Assembly (NCBI GenBank): GCA_016177765.1
Contig: JACOUP010000008.1
Location: 1-64,000, forward strand
DNA length: 64,000 bases
From: Deltaproteobacteria bacterium
GTDB lineage: Bacteria > UBA10199 > JACPAL01 > JACOUP01
Direction: 5' to 3'
A model generated the notes under the pieces. That model was not told the DNA's origin, did no database searches, and saw nothing but the letters and a program-made list of their open reading frames with translations. The position numbers and the translations under genes were made by a program. Within the stretch, counting starts at the first letter, position 1. Every line of letters starts with the position of its first letter. Shown piece after piece: positions 45,345-53,680 of this stretch.

Positions 45345-46754
45345 TTATTCTCCGGCAACTCTTCCACTTTTTTGATCCAGCTTGGCGACAGCAACGTTGT
45401 AATTAAAAACCGCCTCAAAATATTGTCCACGGGTCGTCAGGAATGACTGCACGGCATCCACCAGGTCCTTTGATTCGGCAAGACCGATATCAAAACTGCT
45501 CTGGGTCAGAAAAAGCAGTCTTCGGGACAGTTTTCCGGACTCCTCAGACCTTTCCAGATCGGCCTTGGCGCTCTGCAGGTCCATGTAGGCCTCTTTCAGC
45601 TCCAGCGTGATCCCCTTTGTGGCCAATTCTTTCTGAATCTCGGTCTTTTTCACCTCGCTTCGCGCCTGGCGGATTTTTGAGTTCTGCGTGTGGAAATCGA
45701 ACTGCCCCTTCAACTGCAGGCCGAACCCAGCCCGGGTAAAGTTGAACGGATTGTTAAAATCGTCCGTGGCAATAACCCCGGTCACGTAAGGGGCACGCCC
45801 GATCTCAAAAAAGGCCCCCACCCCAAGGTTGGGAGTCCACTTTCGCCTCTCCAGCCGGTAGAGCTTCTCTCTGGCCCCAAGGCCGATTTCCAGAAGTTTA
45901 ACCTCGGGACGGTGGGTCATCGCCTCATCCCGGTAGGTGTCAAATTTTTCCAGATCCACAGAAACCGGTCTCAAACGGGTATCCTTAATATCGAAGGGGA
46001 CCGACCGGTCAAGCCCCATCTGGACCTTCAGCGCCTCTCTGGCCAGAATCTTCTTTTTTTCGGATTCTTCAACCTTTTTTTCTAATTCGAGAAGAAAAAG
46101 CTTTAATTTGAGAAGTTCCGAGGGGTCGCTTCCCTCTTCCTCCTGTTCCCTCTTCTCCACCTCTTTTTGAACACGCTCGAGAGCGGCATCCAGGAGCCGA
46201 TCCAGTTCCCTGGCGAGCAAAATCCCATTGTAAAGCTGTTTGACCTTGAAAAGGAGATCCGATTTTTTCTGCTCCTTCTTGAACAACTCGGCCTCAATCC
46301 CTGATCGCGCCAGCTCCTGACCCAGTTTGATCTTTCCGAAGGTGGAAAGGGGTGTCCCGATCCCCAGCTTGAACCGGTTAAAAACGGTGATATCCCCGGT
46401 GAAGAAGCTCTTGGCGGCATCGTCAACCCGTTGCGGTGTCGGGGCAAGGTTATATTCATACTCAATGATCGGCGACCCGATAATCTTTGCCTCCTGTAAT
46501 TTCTCTTCAGCAATTTCTTTGTCATAATCACTCGCCTTGAGCTCCTCATTGTGCTGGGCGGCACGGGCCAGACACTCATCCAGATTGAGCCTTAATATCT
46601 GATCCTCAGGCACTTTATCAAAACCGTTAAACAGTTTTTCAACCCGGATACGGGCTGGCGGCGGGGGCTCCTTTGTTATATCGGAATCCTGACCACGAAC
46701 CGGCAGGCCCATAGCGACCAGAAAAAGGATGATAATAATCTTAAGCCTGCTCAC
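45345..46754 (-). CDS. TolC-family outer-membrane protein within the Mla operon
   Basis: A 469-aa outer-membrane channel protein. The signal peptide is MSRLKIIIILFLVAMGLPVRG. OEP-type helical repeats follow (LNLDECLARAAQHNEELKAS and ATKGITLELKEAYMDLQSAK), with long Glu/Lys coiled-coil helices near residues 190-240. The start is GTG at 46754, overlapping the mlaD stop (GTGA). A TolC homologue between mlaD and mlaC is not part of the E. coli system and suggests a trans-envelope lipid or efflux route in which the channel replaces or complements MlaA. Confidence 0.88.
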   Translation of the reverse strand: MSRLKIIIILFLVAMGLPVRGQDSDITKEPPPPARIRVEKLFNGFDKVPEDQILRLNLDECLARAAQHNEELKASDYDKEIAEEKLQEAKIIGSPIIEYEYNLAPTPQRVDDAAKSFFTGDITVFNRFKLGIGTPLSTFGKIKLGQELARSGIEAELFKKEQKKSDLLFKVKQLYNGILLARELDRLLDAALERVQKEVEKREQEEEGSDPSELLKLKLFLLELEKKVEESEKKKILAREALKVQMGLDRSVPFDIKDTRLRPVSVDLEKFDTYRDEAMTHRPEVKLLEIGLGAREKLYRLERRKWTPNLGVGAFFEIGRAPYVTGVIATDDFNNPFNFTRAGFGLQLKGQFDFHTQNSKIRQARSEVKKTEIQKELATKGITLELKEAYMDLQSAKADLERSEESGKLSRRLLFLTQSSFDIGLAESKDLVDAVQSFLTTRGQYFEAVFNYNVAVAKLDQKSGRVAGE

Positions 46755-48004
46755 CGAAACCTCGCGGCGCCAAAGATCGACTTAATATCCTCGTCAATAA
46801 TCTGAAAACCGGCCCCGACAAACCAGTCAGGGTCACGCTGTTTGGAGATAAAATCATCAACCCCGGACAGGAGGAAAAAATTGCGTGTCAGATTGGCCCG
46901 TCCGTACGCCTTCAAGTGGGGGCGTTGTTGATCCTTCGTCCTGAAGTCAAAGGCAGAAAAGGTGAGCCCAAACGGTCCTACTTTGTAATCGGCCCCCACC
47001 CCTCCTGTGGATTCAATGATCCCACCGCGCAGGGTAAAGTCATAAAAACTCTTGGCGAGCTGGGCTGAGATCAAAAGTTTGTTCTTCTCCACAACCTGCT
47101 GATCGCTCACAACCTGTGTCGTCACACCGCCGGTCGTCACATCCGTGGTGGTCACACGGCGCCTCGGCGAGGGGTCCGGATCGACAACAAGTTCCAGGAG
47201 AAAGGCCTTGTCCGGTCTCGGCTTCAAACCAAGACCAACATAATTTTTCACACTTTTGGAATCTCCCAGATACTCAAGGTGATAACCGATCTCCGCCTGA
47301 AGGCGGTTCACCCCCCCCAGCGTCTCCGATAACCCTTTGGTCGCTTCCTTCAGGTTCTCAGCGGTTTCTTCATCGTTGACGAGACGGCCGATCGTCCCCT
47401 TTCCCTCGTCAATCTTCCTGGAAATGCTGGAGACATAACCCAAGCTGTTGTTCAGCTTGTCCGAGAGGATAGCAAAGTTGTTCATGATCTGATCCCAGTT
47501 CCCCCCCTCTACAAAATGCCTCTTCATCGAACCGGTCACTTCCTTGATATCCTCAGCGATAGCATTTAACTTGGAGGTCAGCTCAGAGAGGTCCACGTAG
47601 GGATTGACAGCGGTAATCTGTTCCCCTGCGGCCAGATATCCCTTTCCCGGTGATCCGGGCATCAGATCGATGTAGGTTTCGCCCAAAAACCCCTTGGTCC
47701 GGACCTGGGCGGTAACATCTTTTGTCAACTGGACTTCCTTGTTGATGCGGAGCAGGACGTTGGCCTTCCGATTGTCCACCAACTCCAAGCCGGCTACATA
47801 GCCGACCTGGACACCGGCAATCTGCACCGGCGTTTTTTTGGTCAGACCGGTTGCTGAATTAAGGACCAGCGAAACCGTATAGGTCCCCTGTGATGAGAGT
47901 TTCCGGTCGCTCACCTGGATGGTAGCATAGGCCAGAATCAGGAGACCGATCACGGCAAAAAGACCGATTTTTAAATTCTGCTGTCTCTCTCTGTCACGCA
48001 TCAT
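46751..48004 (-). CDS. mlaD: MlaD-like MCE-domain protein with long C-terminal beta-rich domain
   Basis: About 417 aa. One N-terminal membrane anchor (NLKIGLFAVIGLLILAYATI) is followed by an MCE domain (VSLVLNSATGLTKKTPVQIA, then VGYVAGLELV) that forms the periplasmic lipid ring. A helical stretch follows. Unlike E. coli MlaD (183 aa), ~160 further residues look like an antiparallel beta-barrel (SFYDFTLRGGIIESTGGVG, FGLTFSAFDFRTK, LKAYGRANLTRNFFLLSGVD, WFVGAGFQIID). That part could sit in the outer membrane, making one protein span the envelope. The fold is inferred from residue alternation only. The start is at 48004 or 48001. Confidence 0.85.
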   Translation of the reverse strand: MMRDRERQQNLKIGLFAVIGLLILAYATIQVSDRKLSSQGTYTVSLVLNSATGLTKKTPVQIAGVQVGYVAGLELVDNRKANVLLRINKEVQLTKDVTAQVRTKGFLGETYIDLMPGSPGKGYLAAGEQITAVNPYVDLSELTSKLNAIAEDIKEVTGSMKRHFVEGGNWDQIMNNFAILSDKLNNSLGYVSSISRKIDEGKGTIGRLVNDEETAENLKEATKGLSETLGGVNRLQAEIGYHLEYLGDSKSVKNYVGLGLKPRPDKAFLLELVVDPDPSPRRRVTTTDVTTGGVTTQVVSDQQVVEKNKLLISAQLAKSFYDFTLRGGIIESTGGVGADYKVGPFGLTFSAFDFRTKDQQRPHLKAYGRANLTRNFFLLSGVDDFISKQRDPDWFVGAGFQIIDEDIKSIFGAARFR

Positions 48005-48010
48005 CAAACT

Positions 48011-48736
48011 TTAGTCCTTTCCCTCTAAAAATTGGCGAACGACCGGCAGATCCGATTTTTTTATCTCTTCCGGACTGCCTTGGGCCACAATCCGCCCCTC
48101 ATGAAGCAGAGCCACTTTATCGGCAATAAAGAATGTGGATTCAATATCATGGCTGATGACCACGGAGGTTATCTTCAAACGCCCCGGCATCTCCACAATA
48201 AGTCGGTTGATGGCACTGGTCATGATCGGATCCAGGCCTGTGGTTGGCTCATCGTACAAAATAATTTTTGGTTCTAACGCAATGGCCCTGGCAAGTCCAA
48301 CCCTTTTTCGCATCCCGCCCGAAAGTTCAGAGGGCCTCCTGTCCTCTATCCCAGAAAGCCCAACCGCCTCCAATTTTTTCTTCACAACGGTCTCGATCTT
48401 GTCCGGAGAGAGCCCCGAATGTTCCCTGAGGGGAAAAGCGACATTTTCAAAAACAGTCAGGGAGTCAAAGAGGGCGGCGCTCTGAAAGAGCATCCCGAAC
48501 CGGCGGCGAAACAACGCCAGCTCCTTATCAGATAACCGGTTGAGAGAAACCCCATCAACCGTCACATCACCGGCATCCGGCCGTAACAAGCCGATAACAT
48601 GCTTCAAGAGGACACTCTTCCCACAACCGCTCCGCCCCAAAATGACGGTGATTTTCTCTCGAGGGATCTCCAGATTGAGATCGTTCAGAACTTTATTCGA
48701 ACCAAAACTTTTGGAAAGGTGTTTCAGTTGGATCAT
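48011..48736 (-). CDS. mlaF: MlaF-like ABC transporter ATPase
   Basis: A 241-aa cytoplasmic ATPase of the lipid transporter. It shows Walker A GRSGCGKS, signature LSGGMRKRVGLARA, Walker B IILYDEPTTGLD and switch His in SVVISHDIES. The SGGMRKRV form of the signature is characteristic of MCE-associated ATPases. The ATG at 48736 is 2 nt after the mlaE stop codon. Confidence 0.95.
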   Translation of the reverse strand: MIQLKHLSKSFGSNKVLNDLNLEIPREKITVILGRSGCGKSVLLKHVIGLLRPDAGDVTVDGVSLNRLSDKELALFRRRFGMLFQSAALFDSLTVFENVAFPLREHSGLSPDKIETVVKKKLEAVGLSGIEDRRPSELSGGMRKRVGLARAIALEPKIILYDEPTTGLDPIMTSAINRLIVEMPGRLKITSVVISHDIESTFFIADKVALLHEGRIVAQGSPEEIKKSDLPVVRQFLEGKD

Positions 48737-48738
48737 TG

Positions 48739-49527
48739 TTAAAACTCCGGGAAAAATTCTAAAATCCACGCCGTGAGAAAATAATCCATCACCAGGATAA
48801 CCACCGAAGAGATCACCACCGCCTGGGTTGTTGCCCTCCCCACCCCTTGCGCCCCCCCTGAAGTGCGGTACCCCCGGTGGCAGGAGAGGAGCGTTAGAAG
48901 GAGGCCAAAAACAGAGGCCTTCATCATCCCGCCGACAATATCATCCATATCCACATAGTAATAAAGTTTGTGAAAGAAGGGGGCTTCCGGAAGACCCAGG
49001 AGGGAGACCGCCACAAAATAGGAACCGATGATGCCGATAAAGATAAAAAAGCCGTAGAGGAGCGGCACCATCACAAAACCGGCCACCACCCGGGGGACAA
49101 CAAGGTAATGGACCGGGTTGACCGCCATCGATTCCAGGGCATCGACCTGTTCCGTAACCCGCATCGAACCGATCTCCGCCGCCATCGCCGAACCGGCCCG
49201 CGCCGTGACCATGAGGGCGGTAAAAACGGGGCCGATCTCACGGCTCAGGGCGAGCCCGACCGTCGAACCGATGAGGGATTCCGCATTAAACAGGCGGAAG
49301 GCATAGGCAGTCTGCAGGGCAAAAACCATCCCGGTGAAAAGACCGGTCAGGGCAATCACCGGGAAAGACTGGACCCCTAAAAACTCCATCTGTTGTCTCA
49401 GGAGGGACCAGCGGAAAGGGGAGACAAAAAGCCACCGGAAAAAAGAGAGGGCAAAACTAAAAAACCGGCCCACCTCCTGGACGGTCCTCCGAACCAACTC
49501 CCCGATTGTTTCAATCAATTGTGTCAT
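48739..49527 (-). CDS. mlaE: MlaE-like ABC transporter permease
   Basis: A 262-aa inner-membrane permease with five to six hydrophobic segments. The family block REIGPVFTALMVTARAGSAM, continuing AAEIGSMRVTEQVDAL, and the segment TGLFTGMVFALQTAYAF are diagnostic. The ATG at 49527 has AGGAACGGG upstream and lies 13 nt behind the alr stop; the longer frame from 49554 would overlap alr. It is the first Mla gene of the operon mlaE-F-D-tolC-mlaC. Confidence 0.95.
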   Translation of the reverse strand: MTQLIETIGELVRRTVQEVGRFFSFALSFFRWLFVSPFRWSLLRQQMEFLGVQSFPVIALTGLFTGMVFALQTAYAFRLFNAESLIGSTVGLALSREIGPVFTALMVTARAGSAMAAEIGSMRVTEQVDALESMAVNPVHYLVVPRVVAGFVMVPLLYGFFIFIGIIGSYFVAVSLLGLPEAPFFHKLYYYVDMDDIVGGMMKASVFGLLLTLLSCHRGYRTSGGAQGVGRATTQAVVISSVVILVMDYFLTAWILEFFPEF

Positions 49528-49540
49528 ACGATACCCGTTC

Positions 49541-50659
49541 CTAGTTCTCAACATAACTCCGTCTCAACCGCGGCGACAACCGGCAAAAAATCTCGTAAGA
49601 GATGGTCTCCGACCATTGGGCCAGATCATCCGCCGAAATCTCCTCACTCCCCTGCCTCCCGATCACGACCACCTCATCCCCAACCTCGGCTGAGGGGCAG
49701 TCCGTCAGATCCACCATGGAGAGATCCATGCAAACGGTCCCGACAACCGGCACCTTTTGACCTCTGACAAGGACAAAGGCCTTGTTGGAAACGATCCGTG
49801 GATAACCATCCGCATACCCCAGCGGCAAAACCCCGATCCGGCTCTCCCTCTTTGTCCGGAAGGTCCGGTTATAACTGACCGGTGTCCCGGGGGCCAGTTT
49901 TTTTAGCGAAATAATTCTTGTCTTGAGCGATAAAACCGGTTTCAAGGCGATCTTTTCCTTCAAGCGGGGGATCGGCGCCGCCCCGTACAAAACCAGCCCT
50001 AACCGGACAAGGTTGCAACCTCTACCCTCCCCTTCGATCGCCTCGATGGAATTGGCCAAATGCCTCCACTGCGGTTTGACGCCGCACTTTTCCAGGTCTG
50101 AAAGAATTTTGCTGAAATTTTCCCTTTGAAAGGCGGTAAACTCAGGGTCGCCCGCCTCTGCCAGATGGCTCAGCAACCCTTCAGACCGAAGGGAATCAAT
50201 TTTCGAAAACTCCTGCCAAAAACCACCCCACTGATCCATCGGCACTCCCAGCCGGCTCATCCCGGTGTCGACTTTGAGATGAATCGCAAGGGATTGTCCC
50301 TTTTTTTTGGCCGCCGCACCCAGGAGTTTGGCGACCCGAATATTTTCCACGACAGGGGTCAGTCGATGTTCGAAAAAGGGTTCTGTACGGCCATCCAGCA
50401 AACCCAGAAGAATGACAATCGGTTTGGCAATACCCACTTCTCTCAATTCAATCCCTTCATCGACCGTCCCGACGCCAAAAAAGTCAGCCCCAGCTTCGTC
50501 CAGCACTGGCGCCACTTGCGTCGTACCATGCCCATAGGCATTTGATTTCACCACCGCCATAATCTTAAGGGAGGGACCAATCTTGTGACGAAGTTCTAAA
50601 AAATTGTGGCGGAGCGCCGAAAGGTTGATCTCGATAAATGTAGGGCTTTCCCTCAACAT
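49541..50659 (-). CDS. alr: alanine racemase
   Basis: A 372-aa PLP enzyme making D-alanine for peptidoglycan. The PLP Lys lies in VVKSNAYGHG (about residue 38), with HLKVDTGMSRLG, the catalytic Tyr in SYNRTF (about residue 265) and MDLSMVDLT. No Shine-Dalgarno sequence precedes the ATG. A candidate promoter (TTGACT, 16 nt, TTATCG) puts the start of transcription within a few bases of it. It is immediately upstream of the mla genes and probably in one operon with them. Confidence 0.94.
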   Translation of the reverse strand: MLRESPTFIEINLSALRHNFLELRHKIGPSLKIMAVVKSNAYGHGTTQVAPVLDEAGADFFGVGTVDEGIELREVGIAKPIVILLGLLDGRTEPFFEHRLTPVVENIRVAKLLGAAAKKKGQSLAIHLKVDTGMSRLGVPMDQWGGFWQEFSKIDSLRSEGLLSHLAEAGDPEFTAFQRENFSKILSDLEKCGVKPQWRHLANSIEAIEGEGRGCNLVRLGLVLYGAAPIPRLKEKIALKPVLSLKTRIISLKKLAPGTPVSYNRTFRTKRESRIGVLPLGYADGYPRIVSNKAFVLVRGQKVPVVGTVCMDLSMVDLTDCPSAEVGDEVVVIGRQGSEEISADDLAQWSETISYEIFCRLSPRLRRSYVEN

Positions 50660-50733
50660 GGATGTTTTTCGATAACAATATTAACATTGCAAGTCAATCA
50701 AAGGGGCATTATGGACGCTATAGGCCCCTAACG

Positions 50734-51477
50734 ATGATCAAAGCTACTTTTATCGGTCACGCCACGGTTGATCTTGAGATCGAGGGGACCAGGATCATCA
50801 CCGATCCGGTCTTGAGTGAGAGGGTCCTCTTTCTCCGGCGGCACAGCCCTCTGAAAATCAGGCCGGAGGCGCTCCATCCCTCAGCGATCCTGATCTCCCA
50901 CGCCCATTACGACCACCTGGATCTCTTCTCATTCAAATATTTTCGTTCCGATGTTCCGGTTGTTCTGCCCCGCGGATTAGCGGCTTTTCTTTCAAAGTTT
51001 ATCCGGAATCCCCTGATTGAAATCGACCACGGCGGCTCGACCCGTCTTGGGGATGGGACCGAAATTAAAGCCTTCCCGGTCCGGCATGTCGGGTTTCGGC
51101 TCTCCCCCTTCCGGTACAATAACTGTAACGGCTACCTTGTTGCCAAGAACGGAAAAACAATTTTTTTTCCGGGAGACACCGCCTATAGCCCCTCCTTAAG
51201 AGAGGTCGCCAAAGGTATTAACTTGGCCTTGCTCCCGATCGGTTCTTACGAACCGGCCTGGTTTATGAAAAGCCGGCATATGAACCCGGCCGAGGCGGTG
51301 CAACTCTTCGAAGAACTGGAGGCCCAGGTGATGATCCCGATCCACTGGGGGACCTTCAATCTTTCCCTTGAACCACTCGGCGCCCCGCTGGAATGGATCC
51401 TCCGGCTTCAGGCGGAAAAAAATCTGGGGGATCGGCTCCGCATCTTGAAGCATGGGGAGAGTACGGTTATCGGTTGA
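50734..51477 (+). CDS. metallo-beta-lactamase-fold hydrolase (UPF0173/NAPE-PLD-like)
   Basis: A 247-aa cytoplasmic hydrolase. The metal motif is HAHYDHLD (about residue 60). A downstream Asp lies in FFPGDTAYSP, and the final His in PIHWGTFNLS. The segment PIGSYEPAWFMKSRHMNPAEA is typical of the branch that includes NAPE-PLD and L-ascorbate-6-phosphate lactonase relatives. The substrate is unknown. The start at 50734 fits the family; the frame upstream to 50662 is not conserved. Its stop codon lies within the -35 box of the thi promoter. Confidence 0.85.
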   Translation: MIKATFIGHATVDLEIEGTRIITDPVLSERVLFLRRHSPLKIRPEALHPSAILISHAHYDHLDLFSFKYFRSDVPVVLPRGLAAFLSKFIRNPLIEIDHGGSTRLGDGTEIKAFPVRHVGFRLSPFRYNNCNGYLVAKNGKTIFFPGDTAYSPSLREVAKGINLALLPIGSYEPAWFMKSRHMNPAEAVQLFEELEAQVMIPIHWGTFNLSLEPLGAPLEWILRLQAEKNLGDRLRILKHGESTVIG

Positions 51478-51501
51478 CAAAAAAAACGACCACGGTATGA
51501 G
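51474..51501 (+). promoter_or_regulatory. promoter of the thi operon
   Basis: TTGACA (51474-51479) overlaps the TGA of the upstream hydrolase gene. A 16-nt spacer and TATGAG (51496-51501) follow. The predicted transcription start is at or just before the TPP aptamer. Confidence 0.6.
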
Positions 51502-51504
51502 AAG

Positions 51505-51577
51505 GGTTACGGGGTGCCGCTATTTCGGCTGAGATTAAACCCGATGAACCTGATCCGGATAATGCCGGCGGAGGGAT
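51505..51577 (+). promoter_or_regulatory. TPP riboswitch (THI element)
   Basis: The conserved thi-box parts occur in order: CGGGGTGCC (P1/P2), GGCTGAGA, ACCCGATGAACCTGATCCGG and ATAATGCCGGCG, then GGAGGG. The closing P1 strand contains the GGAGGG ribosome site of thiS, whose ATG is at 51579. Ligand binding should therefore hide the ribosome site directly, without a separate expression platform. Confidence 0.95.
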
Positions 51578-51578
51578 A

Positions 51579-51782
51579 ATGTTTGAAGTCCTCTTAAACG
51601 GCCAAAAAGAAATCCTCGCAGAATCAATCTCCCTAACAGAACTCTTGGGGCGGTTTTCCCTCCCCACAGAAGCAACGGCCATAGCGGTTAATGATGAAGT
51701 AATCCCCCGTTCTCTTTGGAACGAGGTCCAGATTCGGGAAAATGATTCGGTAGAAATTATCCGCGCCGTGGGGGGTGGGTAA
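51579..51782 (+). CDS. thiS: sulfur carrier protein ThiS
   Basis: A 67-aa ubiquitin-fold carrier that delivers sulfur as a C-terminal thiocarboxylate for the thiazole of thiamine. MFEVLLNGQKEILAESISL begins the fold, and the chain ends in IRAVGGG, keeping the essential Gly-Gly end. It is the first gene of thiSGHC, under the TPP riboswitch. No thiF adenylyltransferase is in the window, so activation must be provided from elsewhere. Confidence 0.93.
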   Translation: MFEVLLNGQKEILAESISLTELLGRFSLPTEATAIAVNDEVIPRSLWNEVQIRENDSVEIIRAVGGG

Positions 51783-51893
51783 AAAGGAGCCCAACGAATA
51801 AATTCGTGGGCTAATGAAAACAAATTCCTGCGGAATTCCGGAAGGAATTAAAAAATATTAGCCGCCGAATTCATTCGGTCGGCAAGCACGGCA
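51783..51893. repeat. hairpin-rich spacer between thiS and thiG
   Basis: Three consecutive palindromes lie in 111 nt. They are AGCCCAACGAATAAATTCG with TGGGCT (51787-51811), AATTCC-TGCGGAATTCCGGAA-GGAATT (51825-51849), and GCCGCCGAAT-TC-ATTCGGTCGGC (51861-51883). The first and third share a CGAAT...ATTCG core. They look like inserted repeat units rather than a terminator. No clear ribosome site remains before thiG. Confidence 0.6.
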
Positions 51894-52670
51894 ATGCCTG
51901 ATACTCTTAAAATAGCCGGTAAAGAATTTAACTCCCGTCTTCTTGTCGGGACCGGAAAATTTTCTTCTCCACAGGTGATGGTCCAGGCCCTCGAAGCCTC
52001 CGGAACAGAGATTGTCACTGTGGCGCTCCGCCGGATCGACCTCTCCCGTCCCGAAACCGACATCCTCCATTTTATCGACCGCAACAAATACCTCCTCCTC
52101 CCCAATACCTCCGGGGCACGCAACAGCATTGAGGCGATCCGGCTCGCCCGTCTGTCACGGGAGGCGGGACTTGGGAACTGGCTCAAACTGGAGGTGATCC
52201 CCGACCCGCAATACCTCCTGCCGGACCCGATTGAAACCTTCAAGGCGGCGGAGATCCTTATTAAGGAGGGGTTCATTGTTTTGCCTTACATCAATGCCGA
52301 TCCGGTGCTCGCAAAACGACTGGCCGATATCGGTACAGCGACCGTCATGCCGCTCGGCTCCCCGATCGGTTCTGCCAAAGGGATCAAGACAAAAGAAAAT
52401 ATCCGGATCATTATCGAACAGGCTACCGTCCCTGTCGTAGTCGATGCTGGTCTAGGGGCCCCTTCTCACGCCACGGAGGCGCTGGAGATGGGGGCGGATG
52501 CGGTGCTCATCAACACCGCGATCGCCGTCGCTGAAGACCCAGTCCTCATGGCCGAGGCGTTCCGGTTGGCGGTGATCGCCGGGAGAAAAGGGTATGAAGC
52601 AGGAATCGCTCAAGAAAAGGAACAGGCGGAGGCATCGAGTCCGTTGGTCGGGATCGTGGGTCAAAAATGA
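51894..52670 (+). CDS. thiG: thiazole synthase ThiG
   Basis: A 258-aa TIM-barrel enzyme that builds the thiazole phosphate from 1-deoxy-D-xylulose 5-phosphate, dehydroglycine and ThiS-thiocarboxylate. The conserved opening is [33 protein letters not shown] contains the imine-forming Lys, and [20 protein letters not shown] forms the phosphate end. It overlaps thiH by 4 nt. The ATG at 51894 fits the family, although the preceding spacer is filled with palindromes. Confidence 0.95.
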   Translation: MPDTLKIAGKEFNSRLLVGTGKFSSPQVMVQALEASGTEIVTVALRRIDLSRPETDILHFIDRNKYLLLPNTSGARNSIEAIRLARLSREAGLGNWLKLEVIPDPQYLLPDPIETFKAAEILIKEGFIVLPYINADPVLAKRLADIGTATVMPLGSPIGSAKGIKTKENIRIIIEQATVPVVVDAGLGAPSHATEALEMGADAVLINTAIAVAEDPVLMAEAFRLAVIAGRKGYEAGIAQEKEQAEASSPLVGIVGQK

Positions 52671-53680
52671 ACGTTCAACAATTTCAAAACCTGCTGAAAC
52701 CGCTGACCGAATCGGAACGTCTCCATTTGTTTCAATCGGCCCGCACCCTCACCCGTCAAAGATTCGGCCGGACGATCCAGCTATTCGCCCCGCTCTATAT
52801 TTCCAACGAATGTGTCGTCACCTGCACCTACTGTGGTTTTAGTCGTCAAAATAAAATTGAACGAAAGACGCTGACCGTTGATGAAGTTTTGAAAGAAGCG
52901 GAATATCTCCGGCAACAGCGGTTCCGCCATCTTCTGCTCGTCTCCGGAGAACACCCCAAACAGGTTTCTCCCGAATACCTGTCCCTCATCGCTCAAAAAC
53001 TAAGACCGCTGTTTGCCTCACTCGCCATTGAAGTCGCCCCCTTCGACAAAGAAACTTACAGCCGGCTTTGCGCCAGCGGCGTCGACCGCGTCGTCCTCTA
53101 TCAGGAAACCTACGATCGTCTGCAGTACGCCTCTGTCCATCTTGCAGGACCAAAGAAATTTTATGAGAAAAGGATTCAGTCGGCGGAGGCGGTCCTCCAG
53201 AGCGGTATCCGGTCGCTCGGTATGGGGATCCTGCTCGGCCTTTCGGACTGGCGGGCCGAGGCCACAGCCCTTTTTGAACACCTGCTGGGTTTAAGAAAAA
53301 AATATTGGCGGGCTGATTATACGGTCAGTTTTCCGCGTCTCCGTCCCTGCGCCAGTGATTTTGCGATCCCCCACCCTGTCTCTGATGATGATTTCAAACA
53401 GTTGATCGCCGCCTTTCGTCTCGCCCTGCCGGAGGCCGGTATTGTCCTCTCCACAAGGGAGTCGGCGACCTTGAGAGACGAATTGATCGGGCTGGGGGTG
53501 ACCCAGATGAGCGCCGGTTCCAGGACAGAGCCGGGTGGTTACCTCCATCCCGACCAGGCGCTCAAACAATTTGAGACCGAAGACCAGCGCTCCCCAGAGG
53601 AGATCAGTCGTGCCGTTCAAGCCAAGGGGCTCGAACCGGTCTGGAAGGACGAAGAGTCAACATTAATGGAGGTTTTATGA
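52667..53680 (+). CDS. thiH: 2-iminoacetate synthase ThiH
   Basis: A 337-aa radical SAM enzyme that cleaves tyrosine to give dehydroglycine for the thiazole ring. The 4Fe-4S motif [11 protein letters not shown] (CxxxCxxC) is at about residue 49. [14 protein letters not shown] and [15 protein letters not shown] are typical of ThiH. It is somewhat shorter than the ~377 aa of E. coli ThiH. The use of ThiH rather than ThiO (glycine oxidase) points to an anaerobic or facultative lifestyle. It overlaps both thiG and thiC by 4 nt. Confidence 0.95.
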   Translation: MNVQQFQNLLKPLTESERLHLFQSARTLTRQRFGRTIQLFAPLYISNECVVTCTYCGFSRQNKIERKTLTVDEVLKEAEYLRQQRFRHLLLVSGEHPKQVSPEYLSLIAQKLRPLFASLAIEVAPFDKETYSRLCASGVDRVVLYQETYDRLQYASVHLAGPKKFYEKRIQSAEAVLQSGIRSLGMGILLGLSDWRAEATALFEHLLGLRKKYWRADYTVSFPRLRPCASDFAIPHPVSDDDFKQLIAAFRLALPEAGIVLSTRESATLRDELIGLGVTQMSAGSRTEPGGYLHPDQALKQFETEDQRSPEEISRAVQAKGLEPVWKDEESTLMEVL

